DNA of 64,000 nucleotides from positions 1 through 64,000 of the forward strand of contig NZ_CAJGZN010000002.1 of NCBI RefSeq assembly GCF_904846235.1, read 5' to 3'. Under the pieces are notes generated by a model, which was not told the origin of the DNA, did not search any database, and worked only from the letters and a program-made list of their open reading frames with translations. The number at the start of each line of letters is the position of its first letter. Position 1 is the first letter of the stretch. Below are positions 8,218 through 17,649 of this stretch, one piece after another. The stretch is from Psychrobacter immobilis (GTDB lineage: Bacteria > Pseudomonadota > Gammaproteobacteria > Pseudomonadales > Moraxellaceae). The translations under genes were made by a program, and so were the position numbers.

Positions 8218-9675
8218 TTAGTAATAACCGAGTACTTTCCACCAAATGAGGCCAGCACCTATCCAAATGACTAAATTAACCACGCTCATAATCGCCCCAA
8301 TGGCCCACCACTCTTTTAACGTCACATAACCAGAGTTAAAAATTACAGGCGCAGTACCAGTCGCATAATGCGTAAGCGTCATCATGATATTACCCGCTGC
8401 GGCCAAGATTAGCGCATATAACATCGGCGGTGCCCCTAACGTCAGGCCAACTGCATAGAATGCTGCAAATAGTGCGGTAATATGAGCGGTGGTACTAGCA
8501 AAGAAATAATGTATGTATAAATAAACTAAGGTCAAAATAGTTGCTGCACCTACCAAACCTACCCCAGTTGTTCCAATGAGAGACTCAATATTGCCTGCGA
8601 ACCAGCTAATTAGACCAAGTTTGTTTAGATAAGCTGCCATCATAATCAGGGCACCAAACCAAACGATAGTATCCCATGCAGACTTCTCTTTGAGAATATC
8701 ATCCCAAGTCAGCACACCAGTCAATATCAGTGTCGTCAAGCCAACAAAGGCCGTGGTAGTAGCATCAACACTATATTGTTCACCCAAAATCAACGCAGGA
8801 ATATTCGCCCACAGTACTAACATAAGAGCAAATACACCGAACATTATTTTTTCGTGAATACTGATTTGACCCATCTCTGTCAAATTATCTTTTGCAAAGT
8901 TTTTGGCATCAGGCGTTGCTTTAACATCAGGAGGATAAATCATATAAATGATCAATGGCATGACGATTAAACAAAGCATCCCGGGTATAAACATGGCTAC
9001 TGCCCACGTTGTCCATGATAACTGAATATCACCACCTGTGGCTTTATTCACCAGCTCGACAACTAAAGGGTTAGGAGCCGTAGCAGTGATAAACATACCA
9101 GAAGTAATAGGATTAGCGTGGTAATTCACCATCGCTAAGTAACGCCCAATTTTGTTTTGAGTACCCTCTTCTGGTGTCGAATGAAAACTCTGCGCAATGG
9201 ATTTCATAATAGGATGAATAATACCGCCACCACGTGCCGTATTAGAAGGGGTAATAGGTGCGACCATTAGCTCAGCAGCGGCCAAGGAATAAGCCACGCC
9301 AATGGTTTTTTTACCAAAGATAGAAATGAAATAATAAGCAATACGTCGACCTAAACCTGTCTTTATCAATCCACGCGATATCATAACTGCAATACCAATG
9401 AGCCAAATCAGAGGGCTTGAATAGCTTGATAATGCATCGCTAATGGCTTGCTTCGGATTATCATTTGTGACACCGGTCAGTGCCACTAGAGTCACAGCAA
9501 TAATAGCAATGGCACCAATGGGCAGTACCTTACCTATGATAGCAACAATAGTCGCGATGAATAGTGCCAACATATGCCACGCTTCTGGTGTGACACCCGT
9601 CGGTACTGGGATAACAAACCAAATTAACAAACCGACTAAAATAGCAACAGCTGCTTGAACGGGCTTGAATGGCAT
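8218..9675 (-). CDS. DASS (SLC13-type) divalent anion:sodium symporter or exchanger
   Basis: This 485-residue inner-membrane protein has about 12 hydrophobic segments. It contains the family's re-entrant loop motif TATAPNP within the stretch starting NYHANPITSG, plus SSPLIWLIGIAVMISRG in the first half. Such proteins import dicarboxylates, tricarboxylates or other anions, or exchange them for succinate; the sequence alone does not identify the substrate. A clear AAGGAT precedes the ATG. It is separated by more than 300 bases from its upstream neighbour and converges on recX, so it is probably a single-gene unit. Confidence 0.9.
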   Translation of the reverse strand: MPFKPVQAAVAILVGLLIWFVIPVPTGVTPEAWHMLALFIATIVAIIGKVLPIGAIAIIAVTLVALTGVTNDNPKQAISDALSSYSSPLIWLIGIAVMISRGLIKTGLGRRIAYYFISIFGKKTIGVAYSLAAAELMVAPITPSNTARGGGIIHPIMKSIAQSFHSTPEEGTQNKIGRYLAMVNYHANPITSGMFITATAPNPLVVELVNKATGGDIQLSWTTWAVAMFIPGMLCLIVMPLIIYMIYPPDVKATPDAKNFAKDNLTEMGQISIHEKIMFGVFALMLVLWANIPALILGEQYSVDATTTAFVGLTTLILTGVLTWDDILKEKSAWDTIVWFGALIMMAAYLNKLGLISWFAGNIESLIGTTGVGLVGAATILTLVYLYIHYFFASTTAHITALFAAFYAVGLTLGAPPMLYALILAAAGNIMMTLTHYATGTAPVIFNSGYVTLKEWWAIGAIMSVVNLVIWIGAGLIWWKVLGYY

Positions 9676-9991
9676 AAGTAATAATCCTTATGAAATCATT
9701 AGGCGATTAAAAGATGGTACCTTTAATTCAATGCTTTTAAGACGATAAAGCTATAGCTACAACCTGAGTGCTTGTCTTAGCTATTTTATAGGACTTATAG
9801 AATCCTTACGTTATTGTTTACTATTTTTAACATATACATTTAGATTATAAGTTTAATAAATAATAAAAATTTGTTAGATACGATATTTACTTTTAATTAA
9901 TAAAAAAAATAGTCCATCTATTGATGGACCATTTTCTATTGTGTTTTCATTGATATGACTAATTCTGTAAATAGTGATTTTTTATAAAAAA
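9676..9991. other. AT-rich spacer holding the yidB terminator and the transporter promoter region
   Basis: The 316-base gap between the transporter start and the yidB stop is AT-rich with no ORF. It carries a hairpin terminator near 9911-9929 and, presumably, the promoter for the transporter gene. No operator palindrome stands out. Confidence 0.5.
9902..9931 (-). terminator. intrinsic terminator of the yidB-like gene
   Basis: On the minus strand GTCCATC and GATGGAC pair around a 4-base loop (9911-9928) and are followed by TATTTTTTTT. It lies about 60 bases after the yidB-like stop codon. Confidence 0.8.
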
Positions 9992-10705
9992 CTACTTAAA
10001 ATTACCAAGACGGCTAGATAGCTGGCTAATGATTTGATCTATCTCTTCATTGGCTTCAGACTCATTATCCAAATTACCATTAGGCGTTAGCTGATTCATT
10101 ACTTCAGGCAACAGCTCAGCAAGTCCCTGTCTTACCTCAGTTTCATTAGCACCAGTATGAGCGGCTACTTGCTGAATTTCGTTTTCATCAAACAAACGGT
10201 TAATTTCGTTTGGATCTAAATTATCATTTGCTTCGTTATTACTCATCCAAGAGCGTGCTTGACCTTCATAGCCCATACCAGTGATTTTCGACAATGCACC
10301 GCTCAAGCCGCCATTACGTTTGATCCAGCTAAGTACCATAGGCATCAATGCAGCGACGAGCATACCTTTACCACCAAACCCACTATTAGTTCGCTGACCA
10401 CCTAATACACTACCTAAAATATCACCTAGTCCGCCAGCACCTGAGCTCATACCGCCGCGCTGACTGCCGCCCGTGAGACCACCAATGATGTCGTCTAAGC
10501 CAAAACCATTATCTGCTTGACGGCTATTTTGTTGAGGGCTATAACCACCTGCCTGACTGCCACCGCCCAGCACACTACCTAAGATATCACCTAATCCGCC
10601 AGTCTGCCGTGTTTCAGTACGTTGGTTAACTGGATTGCGCTGAGCGTCGTCTGGATTCATTGCACTACGTGCCACTTGGCTCACTAAATTCCCTAATAAG
10701 CTCAT
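9992..10705 (-). CDS. YidB-like DUF937 protein, glycine-rich
   Basis: The protein (237 aa) has no signal peptide. The middle is Gly/Ser/Gln-rich with repeats of the type GGLGDILGSVLGG at about residues 33-45 and 90-102 and a looser copy between them. The part after about residue 115 matches the YidB/DUF937 pattern (KGMLVAALMPMVLSWI..GGLSG) and ends in an acidic helical segment. YidB family function is unknown. A GAGGAA Shine-Dalgarno precedes the ATG. The gene is flanked by its own terminator and a 240-base upstream gap, so it is probably monocistronic. Confidence 0.85.
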   Translation of the reverse strand: MSLLGNLVSQVARSAMNPDDAQRNPVNQRTETRQTGGLGDILGSVLGGGSQAGGYSPQQNSRQADNGFGLDDIIGGLTGGSQRGGMSSGAGGLGDILGSVLGGQRTNSGFGGKGMLVAALMPMVLSWIKRNGGLSGALSKITGMGYEGQARSWMSNNEANDNLDPNEINRLFDENEIQQVAAHTGANETEVRQGLAELLPEVMNQLTPNGNLDNESEANEEIDQIISQLSSRLGNFK

Positions 10706-10946
10706 TATCTATTCCTCTTTTTATCGTATTGTTTAGTACAAAAATACTGCTAAAATTTATGAAACATCATATCTGCCTACATGTTCTTTAATAACAGGAC
10801 AGCAGACTTATGAGTTTTATTTTCTATTTTTAATATAACAGATTTTAATATAACAAACCTCTTTGTCCTTTGAGATAGCTATTTTGTTATGACGTGTAGA
10901 GATTTCTCATCGTAAAAGGAGAAATATAAGACCAATAAATACTCAG

Positions 10947-11405
10947 CTATCTAATATTACCCTTACTGATATTGGTTAAAATATTTAATTGTCGCCATTG
11001 CTCAGAATTTACTTGATCGCGAAATATAGTGGTTGAAAACGTTCTTTGATAAGGCTCAACGATATTGAATTCGACACTCATCGCCCACTGATAGCGATTT
11101 ATATCGACCAACTCTGCTTGCCATAATTCATCGCCGCGGCCCGTTCGTATCAGTAATTGCCATTCTTTATCAATACGCTGACTGAGCGATGGCTGACTAA
11201 TATGTAATAGTATTGGTCTCGATATAATCAGATAACTTGCGACCGCTGCCGAGACTATTAAGATTAGTAAATACTGCCACAAAGTCAAAGATGCAAACCA
11301 TGCCAATATCATCATAACGCCAGTCAAGCCTACATATAGCAGCGCGCGTAAATAACTGGCAGGCTTGATAGCTGTATCAATACGTAGCGAGGTTACTAGC
11401 GTCAT
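10947..11405 (-). CDS. YgfX-like inner-membrane protein downstream of sdhE
   Basis: The 152-residue protein has two closely spaced transmembrane helices at about 20-60 and a C-terminal soluble domain rich in Trp and Gln (TRPILLHISQP..QRIDKEWQLLIR). Its layout and its position 52 bases after sdhE match YgfX (CptA), which in Enterobacterales is encoded next to sdhE/ygfY (cptB) and has been described both as a toxin-like inhibitor of the cytoskeleton and as an SdhE partner. Sequence identity is too low for a firm name. No clear Shine-Dalgarno precedes the ATG. Confidence 0.6.
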   Translation of the reverse strand: MTLVTSLRIDTAIKPASYLRALLYVGLTGVMMILAWFASLTLWQYLLILIVSAAVASYLIISRPILLHISQPSLSQRIDKEWQLLIRTGRGDELWQAELVDINRYQWAMSVEFNIVEPYQRTFSTTIFRDQVNSEQWRQLNILTNISKGNIR

Positions 11406-11457
11406 ATAAGCGTACCATGGGAAACGTTAGATATTGTACTGACCCGTTCCTTAAGAC

Positions 11458-11739
11458 CTAAACCAAGTCTTTGGTATGGCGCCATGTTTTTATCTTATTG
11501 ACCAATACCCAGATGTCGTCCTCTTCTGGACGATTTTGATTGGTAAAATAGTCTAGCAAGTCTGGGTCTTCATGAGTGAGCATTTCTGCAAATGTTGCTT
11601 GCTCAGTAGCATCTGCTGTCAGGTACAGCTCCTTGACGTAAGGATCAATATAAAAATCCAATTCTTTTAATCCGCGGCGAGCTTGATAGATAATACGGCG
11701 CTGTTCATTGGTTGGTTCTGGCTGAGTTGTACTTGTCAT
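11458..11739 (-). CDS. sdhE: FAD assembly factor SdhE
   Basis: SdhE helps attach FAD covalently to succinate dehydrogenase (and fumarate reductase) flavoproteins. At 93 aa it has the family length, and the hallmark RGxxE motif is present as RGLKE (residues 22-26), followed by ELDFYIDPYV and the TFAEMLTHEDPDLLDYF segment. It forms a two-gene unit with the downstream YgfX-like gene. An AAGAGT ribosome binding site lies before the ATG. Confidence 0.95.
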   Translation of the reverse strand: MTSTTQPEPTNEQRRIIYQARRGLKELDFYIDPYVKELYLTADATEQATFAEMLTHEDPDLLDYFTNQNRPEEDDIWVLVNKIKTWRHTKDLV

Positions 11740-11859
11740 AGATTTACTCTTATTAATTGAGATAGTTTTATTGGTTTAGATAGTTTAAAAATAGACGCTA
11801 AGCATAGCGTATAGAATATTTATAGTCTTAAAATCTCACTATGCATATATAAAGTGACA

Positions 11860-12771
11860 TTAACAACGATATGCTGACAGTTGACTCCATAAGGCCACTG
11901 CTTGCTGCATCATCGCCACATTATGCGTACGAATGATACTTGCTCCTTGTTGCACGGCTAACAGTCCAGCAGCGGTTCCTGCCGAATCACGCTCTACCGC
12001 TTGCGTCATACTTACGGATTGCACCCCACTTTTGGTCAATACTTCTGCCAAGAAACGCTTGCGAGAAATGCCAAACATCATCGGCAGCCCTAATGTCTGC
12101 AAGCTACTCAGCTGACTTAATAATGCGCAGTGATGCTCATAGTTCTTAGCAAAACCAAAACCTGGGTCGATAATGATATTGCTTTGTTTGACGCCGATGC
12201 TGACTACTTCGTTAATACGGTCGAGCAGCTCTGTACGCACTTCATCGATCACATTGTCATACTGTGCCAGATTATTCATTGTCGTTGGCTCACCGCGCAT
12301 ATGCATTAGCATAACAGGTATATCAAGCTTAGCCGCTAGCTCTGGCGCACCAGTACGTTTCAGTGCTCGTACATCGTTCCAAATGTCAGCACCTTCATCA
12401 AAAGCTGCCTGCATGACTTCAGGACTGCTAGTATCAATCGATAACCAAATGGCATCACCACAGTGCTGACGAATGGCTCGGACCACTGGTACAACTCGTT
12501 GTATCTCATCATCAGTCGCCACAGTTTGCGCATTTGGACGAGTAGACTCACCACCGATATCGATAATAGTAGCGCCTTCATTTATCATCTGCTGACAATG
12601 AGCGACGGCTTTATCTACTGCGTTAAACTGCCCACCATCTGAAAATGAATCTGGCGTTACGTTCAAGATGCCCATGATATGGGGCTGCGACAAATCTAAG
12701 GTTTTATCACGACTAGATATCTTGTAGTCAGGTAAGGCTTGGAATAATGACATAACCAACTTATCTCTCAT
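11860..12771 (-). CDS. folP: dihydropteroate synthase
   Basis: FolP condenses 6-hydroxymethyl-dihydropterin pyrophosphate with p-aminobenzoate in folate synthesis and is the sulfonamide target. Both signatures are present: IMGILNVTPDSFSDGG at about 33-48 and the GGESTRP loop, along with the IDPGFGFAKNYEHH strand. The length from the first ATG is 303 aa; a second ATG six codons in (12753) would give a more typical start. It lies downstream of ftsH as in many gammaproteobacteria, but a strong terminator separates them, so it probably has its own promoter. Confidence 0.97.
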   Translation of the reverse strand: MRDKLVMSLFQALPDYKISSRDKTLDLSQPHIMGILNVTPDSFSDGGQFNAVDKAVAHCQQMINEGATIIDIGGESTRPNAQTVATDDEIQRVVPVVRAIRQHCGDAIWLSIDTSSPEVMQAAFDEGADIWNDVRALKRTGAPELAAKLDIPVMLMHMRGEPTTMNNLAQYDNVIDEVRTELLDRINEVVSIGVKQSNIIIDPGFGFAKNYEHHCALLSQLSSLQTLGLPMMFGISRKRFLAEVLTKSGVQSVSMTQAVERDSAGTAAGLLAVQQGASIIRTHNVAMMQQAVALWSQLSAYRC

Positions 12772-12856
12772 AAGAACAATTTTAATTATTACTGTCTATG
12801 CTTATAATACCAGTAAATCTTATGGGGTTCTAAACCCTTCATAAAATGATGACAAT

Positions 12857-12886
12857 AAAAAAGCCCTTTATCATAAAGGGCTTTTT
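12857..12886 (-). terminator. intrinsic terminator of ftsH
   Basis: AAAGCCCTTTA and its complement form a near-perfect stem with a 2-3 base loop, flanked by A and T runs. It is located about 25 bases after the ftsH stop codon and upstream of folP. Confidence 0.9.
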
Positions 12887-12909
12887 GTAAAACATGAGTA
12901 CGCTAGCAT

Positions 12910-14805
12910 TTACATCGCTGGTAATGGTGGCGGTGTAGCACCCGTTGTTTTAACATCGTTTTTCGACAAGTTTACTTCGTTATGCTGGTAAACTCTTGGT
13001 GGACGCGGTTCTTCACCTGCTAGGATATCTTGCAGCTGGTCACGATCAATGGTTTCCCAGTTCATAAGCGCATCAACCATCGCATGCATTTTGTCTTGGT
13101 TGGCTTCAATCAATTCACGAGCAATATCATACTGCTCTTCTAGCATACGACGCACTTCTTCATCGACCTTCTGCTGCGTGGCTTCTGAAATCGTACGTCC
13201 ACCACCGCCGAAATATCCTTGTGAATTGTCGTCATCTTCGTACACCATGATACCAAGTGCATCAGACATACCGTACTTCGTGACCATCGCACGTGCCATT
13301 TTAGTAGCACGTTCAAAGTCGTTCGAAGCACCCGTTGACATTTGATTGATAAACACTTCTTCGGCGATACGACCACCGAATAAGATAGCAATATCACTTA
13401 GCATTTTTGACTTATACATACTGGTTTGGTCATGCTCAGGTAGCTGCCAAGTCACACCAAGGGCAAAACCACGTGGCATAATAGTGACCTTATGCACAGG
13501 ATCCGTACCTGGCAATAGCTCAGCTACCAACGCATGACCCGCTTCATGATACGCAGTTGCACGGCGCTCTTCTTCGCGGATTACCATGGATTTGCGTTCA
13601 GGACCCATATATAGCTTGTCTTTCGCATCTTCAAAGTCATTCATATCGACGCTGGTCTTGTTACGACGCGCGGCAAACAATGCAGCTTCGTTTACAAGGT
13701 TGGCAAGCTGTGCACCACTGAACCCAGGAGTACCACGAGCAAGAGAACTGGCATCTACACTGATTGTATTTGGTAATTTCTTCAAATGGACTTTTAGGAT
13801 TTGTTCACGGCCTTTGATATCCGGCAAGCCTACTTGCACCTGACGGTCAAAACGACCTGGACGCAATAATGCTTTATCAAGCACATCAGCACGGTTAGTT
13901 GCGGCAATAACGATAACGCCTTCATTGCCTTCAAAACCATCCATCTCAACCAATAATTGGTTCAATGTCTGCTCGCGCTCATCGTTACCGCCGCCCATAC
14001 CAGAGCCACGATGACGACCGACTGCATCAATCTCATCAATAAAGATGATACAAGGCGCGCTTTTCTTTGCTTGTTCAAACATGTCGCGTACACGTGATGC
14101 ACCAACACCGACGAACATTTCAACAAAATCAGAACCTGAAATTGAGAAGAACGGCACTTTAGCTTCACCAGCAATGGCTCTCGCTAGCAAGGTTTTACCT
14201 GTGCCTGGAGGACCTACCATCAAGATACCACGAGGAATCGTTGCACCCAGTTTGGTAAATTTGTCTGGATCACGTAAGAACTCAACCACTTCAACAACTT
14301 CTTCTTTGGCTTCTTCACAACCAGCCACATCTTCGAAGTTAACGTTGATTTGATCTTCAGTCAACATCTTCGCTTTTGATTTACCAAAACTCATTGGGCC
14401 GCCGCCTTTACCGCCCGCGCCGCCTTGCATGTTACGCATAAAGAATAAGAACAGACCAATAATCAATAGAATTGGGAAGCTGGCTATTAGTAGTTGCATT
14501 AGTACGCTTTGGCGCTTTGGTGCAGTTCCTTGAACTTCGACTTGGTTCTCACGTAGCATTGGCATGAGCTGGTCATCTGACACAGCTGGTCTAATGGTCT
14601 CAAAAGATGAACCATTTTTCTTTTCGCCGGTGATCTGTTCGCCGTCGATCTCGACACTGGCTACTTGGTTTTCTGACACTGCGGTCACAAACTCAGAGTA
14701 GTTAAGGTTATCCGGCTCAGAGGATTGATCAAAGCCGCTAAACACCAGCACCAAAACGCCGATTACCACCAGCCACAATAAGGTATTTTTTACCATGTCG
14801 CTCAC
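12910..14805 (-). CDS. ftsH: ATP-dependent zinc metalloprotease FtsH
   Basis: FtsH is a membrane-anchored AAA+ protease that degrades misfolded membrane proteins and regulatory substrates such as LpxC in E. coli; lpxC is encoded about 5 kb away here. Two membrane helices (5-23 and 103-123) flank a periplasmic domain. Walker A GPPGTGKT is at 198-205, and the zinc-binding HEAGH lies near residue 420. The 631-residue length is typical. The C-terminal tail ends in a proline-rich [10 protein letters not shown]. It is separated from rlmE by 400 bases, unlike the tight rlmE-ftsH pair of enterobacteria. Confidence 0.98.
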   Translation of the reverse strand: MSDMVKNTLLWLVVIGVLVLVFSGFDQSSEPDNLNYSEFVTAVSENQVASVEIDGEQITGEKKNGSSFETIRPAVSDDQLMPMLRENQVEVQGTAPKRQSVLMQLLIASFPILLIIGLFLFFMRNMQGGAGGKGGGPMSFGKSKAKMLTEDQINVNFEDVAGCEEAKEEVVEVVEFLRDPDKFTKLGATIPRGILMVGPPGTGKTLLARAIAGEAKVPFFSISGSDFVEMFVGVGASRVRDMFEQAKKSAPCIIFIDEIDAVGRHRGSGMGGGNDEREQTLNQLLVEMDGFEGNEGVIVIAATNRADVLDKALLRPGRFDRQVQVGLPDIKGREQILKVHLKKLPNTISVDASSLARGTPGFSGAQLANLVNEAALFAARRNKTSVDMNDFEDAKDKLYMGPERKSMVIREEERRATAYHEAGHALVAELLPGTDPVHKVTIMPRGFALGVTWQLPEHDQTSMYKSKMLSDIAILFGGRIAEEVFINQMSTGASNDFERATKMARAMVTKYGMSDALGIMVYEDDDNSQGYFGGGGRTISEATQQKVDEEVRRMLEEQYDIARELIEANQDKMHAMVDALMNWETIDRDQLQDILAGEEPRPPRVYQHNEVNLSKNDVKTTGATPPPLPAM

Positions 14806-15206
14806 TAGTTATTCCCATCCCTTACTTATTGGTGTGTTTATTAAACACGTGACGTCTATAAACGTATTGCTCATTTTTAACGAATATCCCGATAATAAAA
14901 AACTGCTAAATTAAATTTATATGATTTATAGGTAGCCTAAAAATTGTTTTTATAAATAATCATTATGAGATAAACATAGATATACGATCACTGAGCTTGT
15001 AAAACGCTTATTATCAGACGACTTTGCCTAAAACGTATGCTAAAAACAAAGGTAATATACCATGATATGTGGTGCTAACCCGCATAATTCAAGCAGGTTT
15101 CACGATTATTCATTTAACAATTGACGCATCTTTTATATCGCGATAATAACACTTTATGGTGGTTTACCCTCACGCTTACAAGAGCAGCAACCTATTGATG
15201 TTAAAA
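14806..15206. other. ftsH upstream region
   Basis: This 401-base spacer between rlmE and ftsH has no ORF of note. Close to ftsH it holds a 15-base palindrome (14834-14848); the remainder is AT-rich and presumably carries the ftsH promoter. Confidence 0.5.
14834..14848. promoter_or_regulatory. 15-base palindrome 29 bases upstream of the ftsH start
   Basis: GTGTTTATTAAACAC is an odd-centre perfect palindrome with 7-base arms. Its position just before the ftsH ATG could make it an operator or an mRNA hairpin. No family-specific operator is recognised. Confidence 0.3.
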
Positions 15207-15839
15207 CTATTTAATCGCTATCCAAAACATCTCTTTTGAGCGTGGTCGTGACGCACCTGGCTTTATACTACGAATCTTACTAAAATCCTGCTGCATCTGC
15301 TTGCGTAATTCTTGTGTACCCTCACCTTGAAACACTTTCATAATAAGTGCGCCACCTTCTGGTAAGGTTGCGAGCGCGAAGTCTACTGCCAGCTCACATA
15401 AGTACATCATACGTGGCTGATCGATAGCGCTATTTCCCGCAGTATTGGGTGCCATGTCAGACAATACCACGTCGACTTGTCTATCACCCACTTCTGCCAT
15501 AATGGCATCAAACACTTCAGCTTCACGAAAATCGCCCTGAATAAAGGTCACATCAGGCAAGGTATCCATGGCCAAAATATCAGAGGCAATCAAGATACCA
15601 TCGTCACCTACCAATCGACCAGCGACTTGTGACCAGCTACCAGGCGCACTGCCCAAGTCCACGACCGTCATGCCTTTTTTGATTAGGTTGGTTTTTTCAT
15701 TAATCTCTAATAATTTATAAGCGGCACGGGCACGGTAGCCATCTTTTTGAGCTTTTTGCACATAATGATCGTCAATATGCTCTTTCATCCAAGCACTGCT
15801 GCTCTTTGATAGTTTTTTGTTTTCGATACGCGTGGCCAA
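15207..15839 (-). CDS. rlmE: 23S rRNA 2'-O-ribose U2552 methyltransferase RlmE
   Basis: RlmE (FtsJ/RrmJ) methylates U2552 in the A-loop of 23S rRNA at a late step of 50S assembly, using SAM. The SAM motif VVDLGSAPGSWSQVA and the VVLSDMAPNTAGN strand carrying the catalytic Asp are present; Lys residues of the K-D-K-E set lie near ARAAYKL and LIMKVFQGEG. The length of 210 aa is normal. The start is a TTG (15839) with AGGAGC upstream; no better ATG exists. It diverges from yhbY, and ftsH and folP follow downstream. Confidence 0.96.
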   Translation of the reverse strand: MATRIENKKLSKSSSAWMKEHIDDHYVQKAQKDGYRARAAYKLLEINEKTNLIKKGMTVVDLGSAPGSWSQVAGRLVGDDGILIASDILAMDTLPDVTFIQGDFREAEVFDAIMAEVGDRQVDVVLSDMAPNTAGNSAIDQPRMMYLCELAVDFALATLPEGGALIMKVFQGEGTQELRKQMQQDFSKIRSIKPGASRPRSKEMFWIAIK

Positions 15840-16173
15840 AATACCTGCTCCTATTGCTTTACTAAATCTAGCTGCTTTAATTGCTCTATCACTTACAAAC
15901 TGATATTAATCCGTTGCGGATTATTCTAAATACAGTGTTAATCAGATTTTTTATTCATGGTTGGTTGCAAACTGACCAAATTCTATTGGTTAAATAACTG
16001 TTTTATAAGGCAGTAGCGTTTATAATGTACCAAACATTCAGTTTAACATTTTCGTCACGTAAAATCGTGCAAAATCCTGCTGATCTCATGCAAGATGGTC
16101 ACAGATTATCTATAATGATCAATAACTGTTTTTGACAGTACCATTTTTATTTTTACCAACACTTAGGAATTCT
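15840..16173. other. divergent promoter region between rlmE and yhbY
   Basis: The 334-base spacer has no ORF other than short in-frame upstream extensions of yhbY. It should contain the promoters for both divergent genes. No distinctive operator is seen. Confidence 0.5.
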
Positions 16174-16485
16174 ATGCAACTCGATAACGCTACCATTAAA
16201 CGTCTAAAAGGCATCGGTCACGAGCTAAAGCCTATCGTTATGATCGGCAACAAGGGTATTACCCCAACCATCACTGAAGAAATCGATCGCGCGCTAACAG
16301 ATCATGAGCTTATCAAAGTAAAATTGCCTGCTGGCACGAAAGAAGAGCGTGACATCGTTGGCGCTGAACTTGCTAAAGCGGCTAATGCATCTTTGGTTCA
16401 CTCTATTGGTCGTATGGCATTATTACTACGCAAAAACCCAAATGCCAACCCAAAACTGTCTAACCTAGCACGTCACGCACAGTAA
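16174..16485 (+). CDS. yhbY: ribosome assembly RNA-binding protein YhbY
   Basis: YhbY is a CRM-domain protein that binds pre-50S particles. The 103-residue product has the family pattern: LKGIGHELKPIVMIGNKGIT with the GNKG loop, the ALTDHELIKVK helix and the LVHSIGRMALLLRKN strand. The ATG at 16174 is preceded by TAGGAAT; an upstream in-frame extension of 14 codons lacks a ribosome binding site. The location beside divergent rlmE is conserved in gammaproteobacteria. Confidence 0.95.
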   Translation: MQLDNATIKRLKGIGHELKPIVMIGNKGITPTITEEIDRALTDHELIKVKLPAGTKEERDIVGAELAKAANASLVHSIGRMALLLRKNPNANPKLSNLARHAQ

Positions 16486-16560
16486 TATGTCATGACCGAC
16501 TGGCATTAAGTGACTGGGTTTTATGTTCACTTATATCATAGCCAAACGATAATGAAATAC

Positions 16561-16596
16561 AAAGGCCGCGACGCACCTTGCTCGCGGCTTTTATGT
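16561..16596 (+). terminator. terminator of yhbY
   Basis: GCCGCG and CGCGGC pair across a 12-base loop, followed by TTTTATGTTTT. It lies about 75 bases after the yhbY stop. Confidence 0.65.
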
Positions 16597-16720
16597 TTTC
16601 CGATAGTCTCGGTTATACTTATCATATAGTATTAGTGTCCTTTAGTATTAGTGCTCTTAGCCAGTATGATTTCTCTTGTCACTATCACCTCTTTACTATT
16701 ACCGTCGAGATGTACCCATA

Positions 16721-17494
16721 ATGAACCAATCTTTTAACCTCTGTATAGCCACAGAGACGATAGCGAAAGACGCTCAGCAGTTAGGCGTGTCTATAGAAGA
16801 TCTTGAGAATATCTCTATCGGAGTAAGTGCAGAAATCATCCAGCAACCAGCTTTGCAACTGGTGCTGACCTATCAAGTGACTCTGCCTAGCCAAATTCTA
16901 GCCAATCAATTCAATTGGCCAACATGGCAACAAACTCAAGTAAATTTCACTGATTACCTATGGGAAGAAACCTGCCTTGAATGTTTTATTGCTGGCAGTG
17001 AGGTTGATGGTAGTAAGGTTAATAATGAAGATGTCGTAGCATCTGACCAGACCGAACCTCACAAGATACCACTTCAGCAAGCAACCGCTTATATAGAGAT
17101 CAATACTAGCCCTGATGGTCGTTACGCTCTTTATCAATTTAAGAGCTATCGTAATCCTTCGACACTACCGCCAGCACCGTTGTATGAAACCGACGGAACC
17201 ACATGCGCATCTATTAATTGGCGTAACTGTAAAGAGCTAGCAGATAGATCAGGGGAGAACCCGTTATCTAGAACTCCAATGGTAGCGCAGACACCTGCTC
17301 ATTATGAGCGTAGCTTTAGCCTACCTATAACGCAGCTACCGAATCAACAATACGCTATTGCAAACATGAGGATCGAACAAATACATCCTTGTGTCATCTT
17401 ATGGTTTGGCAAAACTGACTTATACTTTGCCTCGGGCCATGCCTCCCCGCCTGATTTTCACAATCGCGACTATTGGCCAAAATTTGAGCTTTGA
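16721..17494 (+). CDS. DOMON-like domain protein
   Basis: The 257-residue product carries a beta-sandwich resembling the DOMON-like/CBM9-type family: early strands with LQLVLTYQVTLPS, the DYLWEETCLECFI strand, YIEINTSPDGRYALYQFKSY and the closing signature YFASGHASPPDFHNRDYW. Such proteins are cytosolic and of unknown role. There is no signal peptide. The ATG at 16721 is preferred over an upstream TTG at 16676. Two inserts (about 80-110 and 165-195) lengthen it compared with typical members of about 200 aa. It converges on the CHAP gene. Confidence 0.75.
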   Translation: MNQSFNLCIATETIAKDAQQLGVSIEDLENISIGVSAEIIQQPALQLVLTYQVTLPSQILANQFNWPTWQQTQVNFTDYLWEETCLECFIAGSEVDGSKVNNEDVVASDQTEPHKIPLQQATAYIEINTSPDGRYALYQFKSYRNPSTLPPAPLYETDGTTCASINWRNCKELADRSGENPLSRTPMVAQTPAHYERSFSLPITQLPNQQYAIANMRIEQIHPCVILWFGKTDLYFASGHASPPDFHNRDYWPKFEL

Positions 17495-17561
17495 TTTGGT
17501 TATATGAGCTGAACTCATTTAAATACAGCTATTCTTAGATATAATTATTTAAAGCACAAAA

Positions 17562-17600
17562 AAAACCCAGTAATGTCATAAAGAGCATTACTGAGTTTGG
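17562..17600. terminator. bidirectional terminator between the DOMON-like and CHAP genes
   Basis: A stem of about 12 bp with one mismatch (AACCCAGTAATG against CATTACTGAGTT) and a 10-base loop is flanked by an A8 run. On the minus strand it ends in T8, serving the CHAP gene; it can also stop plus-strand transcription. Confidence 0.8.
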
Positions 17601-17649
17601 AGAAAACTTTAGTCTTATTTAACTGATGCTTACTTCATTTAACCGATGT

